NCBI GenBank assembly: GCA_001931535.1
Contig: CP016211.1
Location: 9,470,377 to 9,534,376 of the forward strand
From: Minicystis rosea
GTDB taxonomy: Bacteria; Myxococcota_A; Polyangia; Polyangiales; Polyangiaceae
Reading direction: 5' to 3'
Length of the DNA: 64,000 nucleotides
Position 1 is the first letter of the stretch, and each line of letters starts with the position of its first letter. Position numbers and translations under genes: made by a program. The notes under the pieces were generated by a model, which was not told the origin of the DNA, searched no databases, and was given only the letters and a program-made list of their open reading frames with translations. Positions 1 to 9,294 of this stretch are shown piece after piece.

Positions 1-546
1 CCCGCGCAACGCGAGCTCCGCGAGCTCGTCGTCGCTGCGGATGCCGTCGAGATCCCGTTTGTTGAACTGGATGACGAGCGGCATCTTCGCGAGCTCGAGG
101 CCGTTGGTCTTCAGGTTCTTGCGCAGATCGTAGAACGCCTCGGCGTTGTTCTGCGTCTCGGTCACGCGCGAGTCGGCGATCAGCGCCACACCGTCCGCGC
201 CCTGGAGCACGAGCCGCCGCGTGGCCGCGTGGATCGGCTGCCCCGGCACCGTGAAGAGCTTGATGCGGAGCGAGACGTCGCCGTCCTTGGCGCGGAACGT
301 GAGCGGCAAGAGGTCGAAGAACAGCGTGCGATCGTCCTGCGTCTCGAGCGTCATGAGGCGCCCGCGCGCATCGGCCCCGGCGAGGCTGTGGAGCGACGCC
401 AGGTTGGTGGTCTTTCCGCTCAGCGCGGGGCCGTAGTAGACGAGCTTGATCGTCACCTCGCGCGCAGAGAAATCGAGCTGCACAGCGCGATAGTCCACGA
501 TCGCCGCCGGAAAGGGAAGCCGGCCTTTCGGCTTCGGGGCGAGCAT
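1..546 (-). CDS. MglA-family small Ras-like GTPase (C-terminus outside window)
   Basis: Reading the minus strand from the ATG at 546 gives 182 codons that run off the left edge. The protein resembles the myxobacterial polarity/gliding GTPase MglA: P-loop GPALSGKTTN at about residues 39-48, the MglA-type switch motif TVPGQ, and the G4 motif NKRD at about 162-165. Family members are cytoplasmic GTP-driven switches that position motility machinery at cell poles. The first 16 residues (proline and basic rich) have no counterpart in MglA, so the GTG at residue 17 (VDYRAVQLDF) is an alternative start. It may be a paralogue rather than MglA itself; the missing C-terminus and left neighbours would decide. 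It is divergent from the lipoprotein gene at 648. Confidence 0.85.
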   Translation of the reverse strand, partial: MLAPKPKGRLPFPAAIVDYRAVQLDFSAREVTIKLVYYGPALSGKTTNLASLHSLAGADARGRLMTLETQDDRTLFFDLLPLTFRAKDGDVSLRIKLFTVPGQPIHAATRRLVLQGADGVALIADSRVTETQNNAEAFYDLRKNLKTNGLELAKMPLVIQFNKRDLDGIRSDDELAELALRG

Positions 547-647
547 GACGCACCATCCCGAACAGCCTCGACCGCGGGATCGGCGGCAACCGTGCTAGGG
601 TGGCCGCGGAGGACGACGTGGCTCACCGAATTCTTCTCGCCGATGGC

Positions 648-1169
648 GTGCGGCTCACATCTCTGCCCGTAGCTCTCGTTGCTTTCGTGACGCTCGCTGC
701 CGGCGTTGGCTGCGGCGGCGGCACGCCGGAGCCGAACACCGAAGCCGCTGCGACTGCGACGGCGACCCCGACCGCCGAAGCACCGCCACCTCCGCCCGCG
801 AAGCCCGCGCCCGAGAAGAACCCGAAGGACGATCCGCTCTCCGACGATCAGAAGGCGCAGATGGAAGTCGCGCTCCGTCGCGGCGGCGCGAAGGCGGCGA
901 ACTGTATCTCCGTCGCGGCCGACGCCAAGGCCGGCGAGGGCGAGGTCACCGTCGTCTTCGACGGCAAGATCGGCAAGGCCACCGACGTGGTCGTGGGCCC
1001 GCCGTGGGCCGGCACGCCGCTCGTGGAGTCGTGCATCAAGCGCGCCTTCATCGGCGAGTACGTCGTTCCTTTCGAGGGCAAGCTCGAGGTGCCCTACACC
1101 GTCAAGCTCGGCAAAGGCGACGCGCCCGATCCGAAGAAGGACGGCAAGAAGGCCCCGAAGAAGAAGTAG
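648..1169 (+). CDS. Lipoprotein with Pro-rich linker and AgmX/TonB-C-like domain
   Basis: A 173-residue protein. The GTG at 648 is chosen because it gives a compact lipoprotein signal (VRLTSLPVALVAF...) ending in lipobox AGVGC with Cys at residue 22; the frame stays open upstream to a GTG at 600. A Thr/Ala/Pro-rich linker with repeated PPP follows. The folded C-terminal half contains GEVTVVFDGKIG, then CIKRAF and VVPFEG. This pattern (Gly-x-Val strand, pairing Cys, ending in PF-x-G) is seen in TonB-C-like/AgmX-PglI C-terminal domains of myxobacterial envelope proteins. Two cysteines (NCIS and ESCI) could form a disulfide. It ends in a lysine-rich tail. Six bases separate it from the next gene, so they probably share a transcript. 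Precise function unknown. Confidence 0.75.
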   Translation: MRLTSLPVALVAFVTLAAGVGCGGGTPEPNTEAAATATATPTAEAPPPPPAKPAPEKNPKDDPLSDDQKAQMEVALRRGGAKAANCISVAADAKAGEGEVTVVFDGKIGKATDVVVGPPWAGTPLVESCIKRAFIGEYVVPFEGKLEVPYTVKLGKGDAPDPKKDGKKAPKKK

Positions 1170-1175
1170 TCGTCC

Positions 1176-1739
1176 ATGAAGACCGTTGCCTCACTCACGC
1201 TCGCCGCGATCACGCTCCTCGCCGCCGCTCCTCCGGCCCACGCGCAGACCGCGGAGAGCAAGCCCACCGATTCCGCCGGCCTCGCGGTCCCCGTCGAGCC
1301 GACCGACGTCCCCGAGGTGCACTACCCGCCGCCGAGCACGCGCTTCAAGCTGATCGGCGTCGGTCTCCTGCTCACGGGCGCCGCGTGGGGCACCTCGTTC
1401 GGCGTCGCCACCAACTGGCCCAACGTACCCGGCTCGGCCCAGCTCAAGATCCCCATCGTCGGCCCGTGGATCGCGCTCGGCAAGAGCGGCTGCTCCTCCG
1501 ACGATCCCGACTGCGGCGCCGGCACCCTCGGCGTGCGCGGCGCGCTCTACGTGCTCGACGGCATCGCGCAGATCGCGGGCCTCGCCCTGATCGCGGAAGC
1601 CATCGTGATGAAGACGGAGCCCGCTGGAGAGAAGAAGGCGACCGCACTGCCCACGCTGCGCTTCCACGGCGTCGAGGTGTCGGCCGTCCCGGTGACGTCG
1701 CCGACCATGAAGGGCATCGGCCTGGTGGGTACGTTCTGA
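1176..1739 (+). CDS. Exported protein with predicted membrane helices, unknown function
   Basis: A 187-residue protein starting at an ATG. Residues 1-23 form a clear Sec signal peptide ending in AHA before QTAESK. Two hydrophobic stretches follow, at about 55-72 (LIGVGLLLTGAAWGTSFGV) and about 125-148 (YVLDGIAQIAGLALIAEAIV), with a CSSDDPDC segment between them that could form a disulfide. This layout recurs in small uncharacterised myxobacterial envelope proteins. It lies directly behind a lipoprotein gene and ahead of another, so a three-gene envelope transcript is likely. I do not recognise a family. Confidence 0.7.
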   Translation: MKTVASLTLAAITLLAAAPPAHAQTAESKPTDSAGLAVPVEPTDVPEVHYPPPSTRFKLIGVGLLLTGAAWGTSFGVATNWPNVPGSAQLKIPIVGPWIALGKSGCSSDDPDCGAGTLGVRGALYVLDGIAQIAGLALIAEAIVMKTEPAGEKKATALPTLRFHGVEVSAVPVTSPTMKGIGLVGTF

Positions 1740-1758
1740 ATCGGAAGTCTTGAGTCCC

Positions 1759-1778
1759 GATGGGGCCGCAAGCGGCCC
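1759..1778 (+). repeat. Single-hairpin copy of the dispersed GATGGGGCCGC element
   Basis: Starts 19 bases after the stop codon at 1739. It consists of GATG followed by GGGCCGC-AA-GCGGCCC, a 7-bp perfect stem. It matches the first hairpin of the elements at 4382, 39419, 42322 and (minus) 36374; the second hairpin is missing. It lies in the orientation of the upstream gene, so it could act as a 3'-end or termination element. Confidence 0.7.
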
Positions 1779-1805
1779 GTAATCCCGCGCCATATCGAGG
1801 TCTTC

Positions 1806-2831
1806 ATGCCCGCGTTGCGCGCCCTCTTTCTTCCCATTCTCCTCGTCGGCGCGGGCTGCGGTCAGAGCGCGCTCGGCGTCATGCCGGGCGTCATCAACGA
1901 CACGCGCAACCTCTCGCTCCGCCGCGCCATCCTCGCGCAGGGCAAAGGTCGCATCTGCGACGAGGTGCAGGGGCGCAGCCTGCCGATCCGCCCGCGCGAC
2001 GACGCGCCCATCATCGGTCGCTTCATCCCGCTCCAGTGCTACGCGCGCGATCTGCCGAACGGCGAGATCTACCTCCAGCTCGGCGGCCGCGGCTACGTGT
2101 GGACGAGCGCCTCGCAGCGCGTCGGCTTCGAGGCGAGCGTCGGCGTCAACTACGACACGGACTTCCAGCTCGACGGCTCCACCGTCTACCTCTACCTCCG
2201 GCCGCGCGCCGCCACCGCGCCGGCCTTCGCCACGAGGGTCGTCGAGAACCCGCAGGCCGCCTTCTTCGGTGGCATGGCCACGGCCCCGAACGGGCAGAAG
2301 ATGACGGATGCCTTCGGCTCTTCGCTGATGTCGAGCCAGATCGCACGCGGCTTCACCGTCATTCGCAGAGCGGATGGCTCGGTGGAGATGGGCCTCGGCG
2401 TGATCCCTCCCGGCGCGCACCCCGCCGTCGGCATCGCGGACCTCGGGCGCGACAAGCCCGTGCTGATCAACGATCGCAGCGAGCTCCGCGCGAACCAGCG
2501 CGATTTCGTGCCCATCATGGTGCCTTCGGGCTCGAGGCTCACCCTTCACGTCGGCGTGGCCGGCCCCGGCGTCGACGTGCTGCTCGTCCCGCGCCTCGCC
2601 GGGGACGCGTGGCTCTCGTCGTACGCCACGCAGGCCGTGACCACGCCTCCCCCCGCAGCGCCGCTCCTCGACGAGCCGGTGGACGCCGGCCCGCTCTGGC
2701 GACGCACCCTCTCGGTACCGCCCGGCGCGTACTACCTCGTTCTGGACAACACCGCGACGGCCGGCCGTCGTGCCCCGGCCGCCTATGGTGATCAGCCCGT
2801 GGTCGTGAGCTACGGCGCGGAGCTCGAGTAG
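1806..2831 (+). CDS. Lipoprotein of unknown function
   Basis: A 341-residue protein from the ATG at 1806, preceded by GAGG. The N-terminus MPALRALFLPILLVGAGC carries a lipobox with Cys at residue 18, so it should be exported and lipid-anchored. The mature part looks mostly beta-rich: paired hydrophobic strands such as GEIYLQLGGRGYVW and STVYLYLRPR, and near the C-terminus RRTLSVPPGAYYLVLDN, which resembles the closing strands of a jelly-roll or PPC-like domain. No catalytic motif is visible. It follows two other envelope genes on the same strand and precedes lepB. I do not recognise a named family. Confidence 0.75.
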   Translation: MPALRALFLPILLVGAGCGQSALGVMPGVINDTRNLSLRRAILAQGKGRICDEVQGRSLPIRPRDDAPIIGRFIPLQCYARDLPNGEIYLQLGGRGYVWTSASQRVGFEASVGVNYDTDFQLDGSTVYLYLRPRAATAPAFATRVVENPQAAFFGGMATAPNGQKMTDAFGSSLMSSQIARGFTVIRRADGSVEMGLGVIPPGAHPAVGIADLGRDKPVLINDRSELRANQRDFVPIMVPSGSRLTLHVGVAGPGVDVLLVPRLAGDAWLSSYATQAVTTPPPAAPLLDEPVDAGPLWRRTLSVPPGAYYLVLDNTATAGRRAPAAYGDQPVVVSYGAELE

Positions 2832-2912
2832 CACCGCGGAAGCACAAAGGATCGAGAGGGTCGCGGCCGGGCGCTTGCCCCCTCACGGGGCGACGTATAC
2901 ATAAGCCTCCTC

Positions 2913-4367
<1,455 letters not shown>

Positions 4368-4381
4368 TCGCATGCGATCGC

Positions 4382-4502
4382 GATGGGGCCGCAAGCGGCC
4401 CCATACCCCGGGCCGGACGAGCCGGCCCTGAATCACGATGGGGTCGCAAGCGGCCCCAAACCCCGGGCCGGACGAGCCGGCCCTGAATCACGATGGGGCC
4501 CT
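4382..4502 (+). repeat. Two tandem 55-bp two-hairpin elements plus a partial third
   Basis: Begins 14 bases after the lepB stop. Units at 4382-4436 and 4437-4491 are both exactly 55 bp; a third copy stops after GATGGGGCC. Each unit has hairpin 1, GGGGCCGC-AA-GCGGCCCC (one C-to-T change in unit 2), then hairpin 2, GGGCCGG-ACGAG-CCGGCCC, then CTGAATCAC. The same unit, with different but still complementary hairpin-2 stems, occurs elsewhere in the window. It may terminate the lepB transcript or protect its 3' end (inference). Confidence 0.85.
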
Positions 4503-4659
4503 GATCTGCGTCACCGCATTCTCCGTGAGGAGCGTGACGATCGACGTCATGCGCTCGCAGCGCTGTCATCGACACGACACGTCGCGACGCAACGCAGCGT
4601 CACGTAGGGGCTTGAAACTCCGCACGTTCCGGCCCAGAAGGGGCGCCGGAGGAGCACGC

Positions 4660-5829
4660 ATGAGCGACAGGATGTGGGGGCTCACGTACGACCGACAGAC
4701 CGACCCGTGGGAGACGACGGTCGGCCTGCGCAAGACCGAGGTCGAGCGCCCGATTATCGACGAGACCAAGGACTATCACGACCGTTCGAGCGTGCTCGTC
4801 AAGCCGATCATGACCGGCTTCTGCGGCTCGGATCGCGGCATCTGGTTCCGCAAAGCCTTCAAGGACATGATCTTCAAGTCGCTCGATCGCGACAAGAAGG
4901 ACACCCGCGTGATCGGCCACGAGCTGCTCGGCAAGGTCGTCGCGCTCGGCGCCGACGCGCGGCGCACGTACGGCCTCGAGATCGGCGACATCGTCTCGAC
5001 CGAGAGCCACATCATCTGCGGCGCTTGCTACCAGTGCCGCATCGGCGACACGCACGTCTGCGCCGACGACAAGATCATCGGCATCAGCGAAGACGGCTGC
5101 TTCGCCGAAGCGGTGAAGCTCCCGGCCAAGTCGCTGTGGCGCACCAACATCGAGAAGATCCGCCCCGAGATCGCCGCCGTGCAGGAGCCCTTCGGCAACG
5201 CCGTGCACGCCTGCACCAAGGTGAACCTGCGCGGCAAGCGCGTGGCCATCGTCGGCTGCGGCACCATCGGCCTCTTCGCGGTCGCCGTGGCGCGCGCCAT
5301 GGGCGCCAACTACGTCATCGGCGTCGAGCCGATGGAGAACCACGCCGAGATGGCGCGCCGCCTGGGCGCCGACGTCGTCCTCCGCCCCAACCCGGCGAAC
5401 GGCATCGACTCGCACCTCAGCGATCCCGAGCTCACCCAGCAGATCCGGAAGCTCACCGACGGCGTCGGCGTCGACGTCGCGCTCGAGATGACGGGCATCA
5501 ACTCCAGCGTCAACAACGCCATCCACGCCGTGCGCCGCGGCGGCGACGTCATCCTCTTCGGCCTGAAGAGCGGCGACGCCGTGATCGAGAACTTCGATCG
5601 CCTCATCGTCGACGGCATCAGCCTCCACAGCGTCATCGGCCGCCGCATCTTCGAGACGTGGCACATCACCCGCCACCTCCTCGAGTCGCGCGATCCGAAC
5701 ATCCACGACCTGATCTGGGAAGTGATCATGAACCGCGGCGAGGGCACGATGATCGACTTCCGCGAGTACGATCAGACCGCCTTCCAAAAGGCCATCTCGA
5801 CCTACCCCAAGGTCCTCATCCGCTACTGA
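4660..5829 (+). CDS. tdh: L-threonine 3-dehydrogenase
   Basis: A 389-residue zinc-dependent medium-chain dehydrogenase oxidising L-threonine to 2-amino-3-ketobutyrate with NAD+. The ATG at 4660 follows GGAGG by a good spacing; the frame is open upstream but through the repeat element. Catalytic zinc ligands appear in TGFCGSD and IGHELLGK. The structural-zinc cysteine cluster is CGACYQC...C, and the Rossmann motif is VGCGTIGLFAV. The next enzyme of the pathway, kbl, lies convergently at 6140-7327, which firmly supports threonine over other alcohol substrates. The two genes share a strong stem-loop between their stops but have separate promoters. It is longer than E. coli Tdh (341 residues) because of an extended N-terminus and insertions. 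Confidence 0.88.
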   Translation: MSDRMWGLTYDRQTDPWETTVGLRKTEVERPIIDETKDYHDRSSVLVKPIMTGFCGSDRGIWFRKAFKDMIFKSLDRDKKDTRVIGHELLGKVVALGADARRTYGLEIGDIVSTESHIICGACYQCRIGDTHVCADDKIIGISEDGCFAEAVKLPAKSLWRTNIEKIRPEIAAVQEPFGNAVHACTKVNLRGKRVAIVGCGTIGLFAVAVARAMGANYVIGVEPMENHAEMARRLGADVVLRPNPANGIDSHLSDPELTQQIRKLTDGVGVDVALEMTGINSSVNNAIHAVRRGGDVILFGLKSGDAVIENFDRLIVDGISLHSVIGRRIFETWHITRHLLESRDPNIHDLIWEVIMNRGEGTMIDFREYDQTAFQKAISTYPKVLIRY

Positions 5830-6139
5830 TCCCCGCCACACGAGCGGCGAATCCCCTCCGGATTCGCCGCTCGATCTCGATCCCACACACACCCGTCATC
5901 ACGCGACACCGAGCTCGCTCGTGTCGCGTCGCTGCCGTTTTCGAAGACGGCGGCTCCGACACGATCCGCGCTCGACGCATGCAGCGTGCGATGATGCCGA
6001 CGCGCAGCGCTCTTCTTCGCTTCGCCGCCCGAGCGCTCGACCGCAATGGCGAGCGCGAGGCTCCGCACCATCGCCCCTGAGATGACGCGAGCCTCGGACG
6101 AGGGCGCTGCGCGCGCAGCCCCTCGCCCGCGGCTGCCTC
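5830..6139. other. Convergent intergenic region between tdh and kbl
   Basis: 310 bases without a convincing gene. Besides the strong stem at 5841-5873 there is a second inverted repeat, CGCGACAC (5902-5909) with GTGTCGCG (5921-5928), and a weaker one, CCGTTTTC with GAAGACGG, just after it. This stacking of hairpins between two stop codons fits bidirectional termination. The open frames here have poor codon usage and I reject them. Confidence 0.6.
5841..5873. terminator. Strong stem-loop between convergent tdh and kbl
   Basis: Arms CGAGCGGCGAATCC (5841-5854) and GGATTCGCCGCTCG (5860-5873) pair perfectly over 14 bp around a 5-base loop CCTCC. It begins 11 bases after the tdh stop and could end transcription from either side. 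No long T-run follows, so it may act by structure or stabilise 3' ends. Confidence 0.7.
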
Positions 6140-7327
6140 TCAGCGAATCACGCCGAACTGCTTGCCGACCTTGGTGAAGGCCGCGATCGCGTGCTCCACG
6201 TGCTCGGGCTCGTGGGCCGCGCTGATCTGCACGCGGATGCGCGCCTGCCCCTGCGGCACGACCGGGTAGCTGAACCCGATCACGTAGATCCCCTCGGCCA
6301 GCATGGCCTGCGCGAGGTCGGACGCGAGCTTGGCGTCGCCGAGCATGATGGGCGTGATCGGATGGATGCCCGGCTTGATCGAGAAGCCGGCGTCCGTCAT
6401 CCCCTGCCGGAAGCGCCGCGTGTTGGCCATCAGCTTCTCGCGGAGCGCGCTCTCCTTGTCGAGCATGTTGAACACCGCGATCGACGCGCCCACGATCGCC
6501 GGCGCCACCGTGTTCGAGAACAGGTACGGCCGCGACCGCTGCCGCAGCAGATCGATGATCTCCTTGCGCCCGGTGGTGAACCCACCCGCCGCGCCGCCCA
6601 GCGCTTTGCCGAGCGTGGAGGTCATCACGTCGATGCGGTGGAGCACCCCGCACTCCTCCGGCGTCCCGCGCCCCGTCGGCCCGATGAACCCGGTCGCGTG
6701 CGAGTCGTCGACCATCACCATCGCGCGATACTTGTCCGCGAGGTCGCAGATCGTATCGAGCTTGGCCAGGTAGCCATCCATCGAGAAGACGCCGTCCGTC
6801 GCGATCAAGCGCAGCCGCTTGTCCTGCGTCTTCCGGAGCATCTCCTCGAGCGCGGCCATGTCACCGTTCGGGTAGCGGTGCCGCTCGGCCTTGCAGAGCC
6901 GGATGCCGTCGATGATCGAAGCGTGGTTGAGCGCGTCCGAGATGATGGCGTCCTCTTCACCGAGGATCGTCTCGAAGAGCCCCCCGTTCGCGTCGAAGCA
7001 CGACGAGTAGAGGATGGTGTCGTCGGTGCCGAAGAAGCGCGCGATGGTGCCCTCCAGCTCCTTGTGAATGTCCTGCGTCCCGCAGATGAAGCGCACGCTC
7101 GAGAGCCCGAAGCCGTGCGTGCGCAGCGCCTCCTCCGCGGCCGCGAGCACCTTCGGGTGCGACGACAGGCCGAGGTAATTGTTGGCGCAGAAATTCAGGA
7201 CCTCTCGTCCACCCGTGCGGATGGCGGCGCCCTGCGGCGTCTCGATGACACGCTCCTCCTTGTAGAGACCGGAGGCGCGGATCTCGTTGAGGGTGTCGGC
7301 ATAGACCGACCGTGCGACGTCGAACAT
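6140..7327 (-). CDS. kbl: Glycine C-acetyltransferase (2-amino-3-ketobutyrate CoA ligase)
   Basis: A 395-residue PLP-dependent alpha-oxoamine synthase. It splits 2-amino-3-ketobutyrate with CoA into glycine and acetyl-CoA, completing threonine catabolism begun by Tdh. Family features: NFCANNYLGLSSHP, the PLP-stacking DALNHASIIDG, the PLP-aspartate motif MVDDSHATGFIG, and the Schiff-base lysine in TSTLGKALGGAAGG. I chose the ATG at 7327 (MFDVARSVYADTL) because the length and N-terminus then match E. coli Kbl (398 residues). An in-frame ATG at 7390 and a TTG at 7402 would add about 21-25 residues, but GGAGAGGG abuts the 7390 ATG too closely. Convergent with tdh. Confidence 0.93.
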   Translation of the reverse strand: MFDVARSVYADTLNEIRASGLYKEERVIETPQGAAIRTGGREVLNFCANNYLGLSSHPKVLAAAEEALRTHGFGLSSVRFICGTQDIHKELEGTIARFFGTDDTILYSSCFDANGGLFETILGEEDAIISDALNHASIIDGIRLCKAERHRYPNGDMAALEEMLRKTQDKRLRLIATDGVFSMDGYLAKLDTICDLADKYRAMVMVDDSHATGFIGPTGRGTPEECGVLHRIDVMTSTLGKALGGAAGGFTTGRKEIIDLLRQRSRPYLFSNTVAPAIVGASIAVFNMLDKESALREKLMANTRRFRQGMTDAGFSIKPGIHPITPIMLGDAKLASDLAQAMLAEGIYVIGFSYPVVPQGQARIRVQISAAHEPEHVEHAIAAFTKVGKQFGVIR

Positions 7328-7631
7328 GCGGCGTTTATAGAACGATGCCGCCGAAGGGTCGACGGGACCGATCCACGCTTCGCGTTTCATCCCTCTCCGC
7401 AAGCCGAAATCGCCGTAACACGCGCCATTTCATTTGTGCCACGCCCTCGGTCTCGAGGTCGCGCCGTCACAATGTGCTCCCCGCGTGGATCCGACAGCCG
7501 GCCTCTAGCGTACCTCCCCACGCGTCCGAGCCGTGCGCTCGAGCTGGCCTCGTAGGCATACGCATCGCCGACGTCGCCCCACCCGCCCGGGCTGGGTCCC
7601 TCGACGAGGGAAACAGGAGGAAAGACTTACC
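7328..7631. other. Divergent upstream region of kbl and the DUF4331 gene
   Basis: 304 bases holding the 5' regions of kbl (minus) and the exported DUF4331 gene (plus). I see the AGGAGG ribosome site of the plus-strand gene near 7615-7620, but no promoter hexamers good enough to name and no extra gene. Confidence 0.5.
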
Positions 7632-9092
7632 ATGATGAGGCGTACTTCGTGGCTGAGCGCCCTTGTCGCGCTCGGCATGCTGACCATCTCCAGTGTCGCA
7701 GCCGCATCCAGCCATCGCGAAGCCCCTGCCATTGCGGAGGATCCGGCGGCCGACAACACCGACACCTACGCGTTCGTGCAAGGTGGCAATCTGGTCGTCG
7801 TGGCCAATTACATCGGCCTCGAGCTGCCTGAAGGCGGCCCCAACTGGGCGAAGTTCTCGGACGACGTCCTCTACGAGATCCACGTCGCCCGCGGCGCCTC
7901 GAGCCTCGCCGACGCGCTCACCTATCAATTCAAGTTCTCGACCGCAAAGCCGGCTCGCAAAGACCCGGCCGCGAATCCGCCTCTCACGCTGCCGAACACC
8001 GGTGGTCTCGAGTTCTTCGGTCAGCTCGCGAAGAGCGGCGCCTTCGCTCAGACGTACACGGTCACGCAGTTGACGAACGGGGCCAACCCGCAGGTCATCG
8101 CGCAGAACGTGATGGTGCCTCCGCCCAACGTCGGTCCGGCGACGAACGGGACGGCCTACGGCATCCCCGCGGGCACGACCTACGAGCAGTTCTTCGTCGA
8201 CTCCGGCAAGGCCATCGGCACGCTCACCGGCGGCGGCCGCGTCTTCGCCGGCCCGCGCGACGATCCCTTCTTCGTCGACCTCGGCGGCGTCTTCGATCTC
8301 GCGCAGCTCCGCCCGGTGGCGAACCCCGGCTCGACCATGGTGGTCCGCGACAGCATCGCATACACGAACGTGCACGCCATCGTCCTCGAGATCCCGCTCA
8401 AGGTCGCCAACGGCGGCACCGATCCGGTGATGGGCACGTCGAAGGCGGCGCAGACCGTCGGTGTCTGGGCCTCGGCGAGCCGTCCCAAGGTGCGCCTCAC
8501 CCTTCGAGACAAGGGCGATTACCACTTCGGTCCTTGGGTCCAAGTCTCGCGCCTCGGCCTCCCGCTCGTGAACGAAGCCATCATCGGTTTGCAGGACAAG
8601 GACTACTTCAACCGCCTCACGCCCAAGGACGATCTCGCCACCTTCGGCGCCTACATCCTGAACCCGATCGCGGTGCGCGACGCGGCGGCGATCAACTTCT
8701 ACAAGACCGGTGGTCCGCTCGCGGGCTGCGCCACGCCGGGCGGCGCGGGGCCGCAGACGAGCCGCACCGACATCGTCGAGGCCATCAACATCGGTGTCCC
8801 GGGCGCGCCCCCGCCGCTCGATCACGTCGGAGCCGAAGCGATCAGCGCCATCGGCGACGTGCTCCGCGTCGACCTCGGGCAGCCCTCCGGCTTCCCGAAC
8901 GGCCGCAAGCTGACGGACGACGTCGTCGACGTGGAGCTGCAACTCCTCCTCTGCACCCTCGCCGCCGGCGGCCCGATTCCGGACGGCCCGACCGCCAACG
9001 AGACCGCCTTCAAGACGGGCTTCCCCTACCTCGCGCCCCCGTGGGAAGGCCGCACCGCCGTCCCGCGCCCGCAAAACACGCCTCAGCCCTAA
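7632..9092 (+). CDS. Exported DUF4331-family protein
   Basis: A 486-residue protein starting ATGATG after an AGGAGG site. Signal peptide is residues 1-25 (cleavage near VAA-AS). The mature protein begins with SSHREAPAIAEDPAADNTD, the hallmark of DUF4331 proteins, a secreted family of unknown function frequent in myxobacteria and often near TPR proteins. Internal blocks include DDPFFVDLGGVF and NVHAIVLEIP, both typical of the family. Two cysteines (GCATPG and LLCTLA) may pair. A TPR lipoprotein at 10410 may be a functional partner (inference from family neighbourhoods). It ends before a T-tailed stem-loop at 9115. Confidence 0.85.
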   Translation: MMRRTSWLSALVALGMLTISSVAAASSHREAPAIAEDPAADNTDTYAFVQGGNLVVVANYIGLELPEGGPNWAKFSDDVLYEIHVARGASSLADALTYQFKFSTAKPARKDPAANPPLTLPNTGGLEFFGQLAKSGAFAQTYTVTQLTNGANPQVIAQNVMVPPPNVGPATNGTAYGIPAGTTYEQFFVDSGKAIGTLTGGGRVFAGPRDDPFFVDLGGVFDLAQLRPVANPGSTMVVRDSIAYTNVHAIVLEIPLKVANGGTDPVMGTSKAAQTVGVWASASRPKVRLTLRDKGDYHFGPWVQVSRLGLPLVNEAIIGLQDKDYFNRLTPKDDLATFGAYILNPIAVRDAAAINFYKTGGPLAGCATPGGAGPQTSRTDIVEAINIGVPGAPPPLDHVGAEAISAIGDVLRVDLGQPSGFPNGRKLTDDVVDVELQLLLCTLAAGGPIPDGPTANETAFKTGFPYLAPPWEGRTAVPRPQNTPQP

Positions 9093-9114
9093 TCGATACG
9101 CAACTCCGCCGAAC

Positions 9115-9156
9115 GCGCGGTGTGAGGCCTCGTCCTCCACCGCGCTTTCGTTTTGT
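9115..9156 (+). terminator. Intrinsic terminator of the DUF4331 gene
   Basis: GCGCGGTG (9115-9122) pairs with CACCGCGC (9138-9145) around a 15-base loop, followed directly by TTTCGTTTTGTC. A GC stem with a T-rich tail 22 bases after the stop is a classical Rho-independent terminator on the plus strand. Confidence 0.7.
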
Positions 9157-9294
9157 CTCGCGCAAACACCATAGTTCTCACGCGCACGACACCGCATGAA
9201 ACACAAGCACGCTCATGTGCGCTCCTAACGAGACGAGCGCACGGCCCAGCGCTGCTATCCAATCCTCACGAGCACCGATGGATGAACCAATCGC

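Noticed and set aside
1191..2834. Long antisense frame opposite two envelope genes
   Set aside because: Mirror frame of GC-rich coding DNA; Arg/Ala/Gly-rich with no motif, while both plus-strand genes have signal peptides and ribosome sites.
4382..4502. CRISPR-like or tRNA-like structure of the two-hairpin element
   Set aside because: No spacers, no cloverleaf or anticodon arm; dispersed copies next to stop codons fit a REP-like element better.
5823..6139. Short Arg-rich frame between tdh and kbl
   Set aside because: It covers palindromic terminator DNA and has no coding-type third-position bias.
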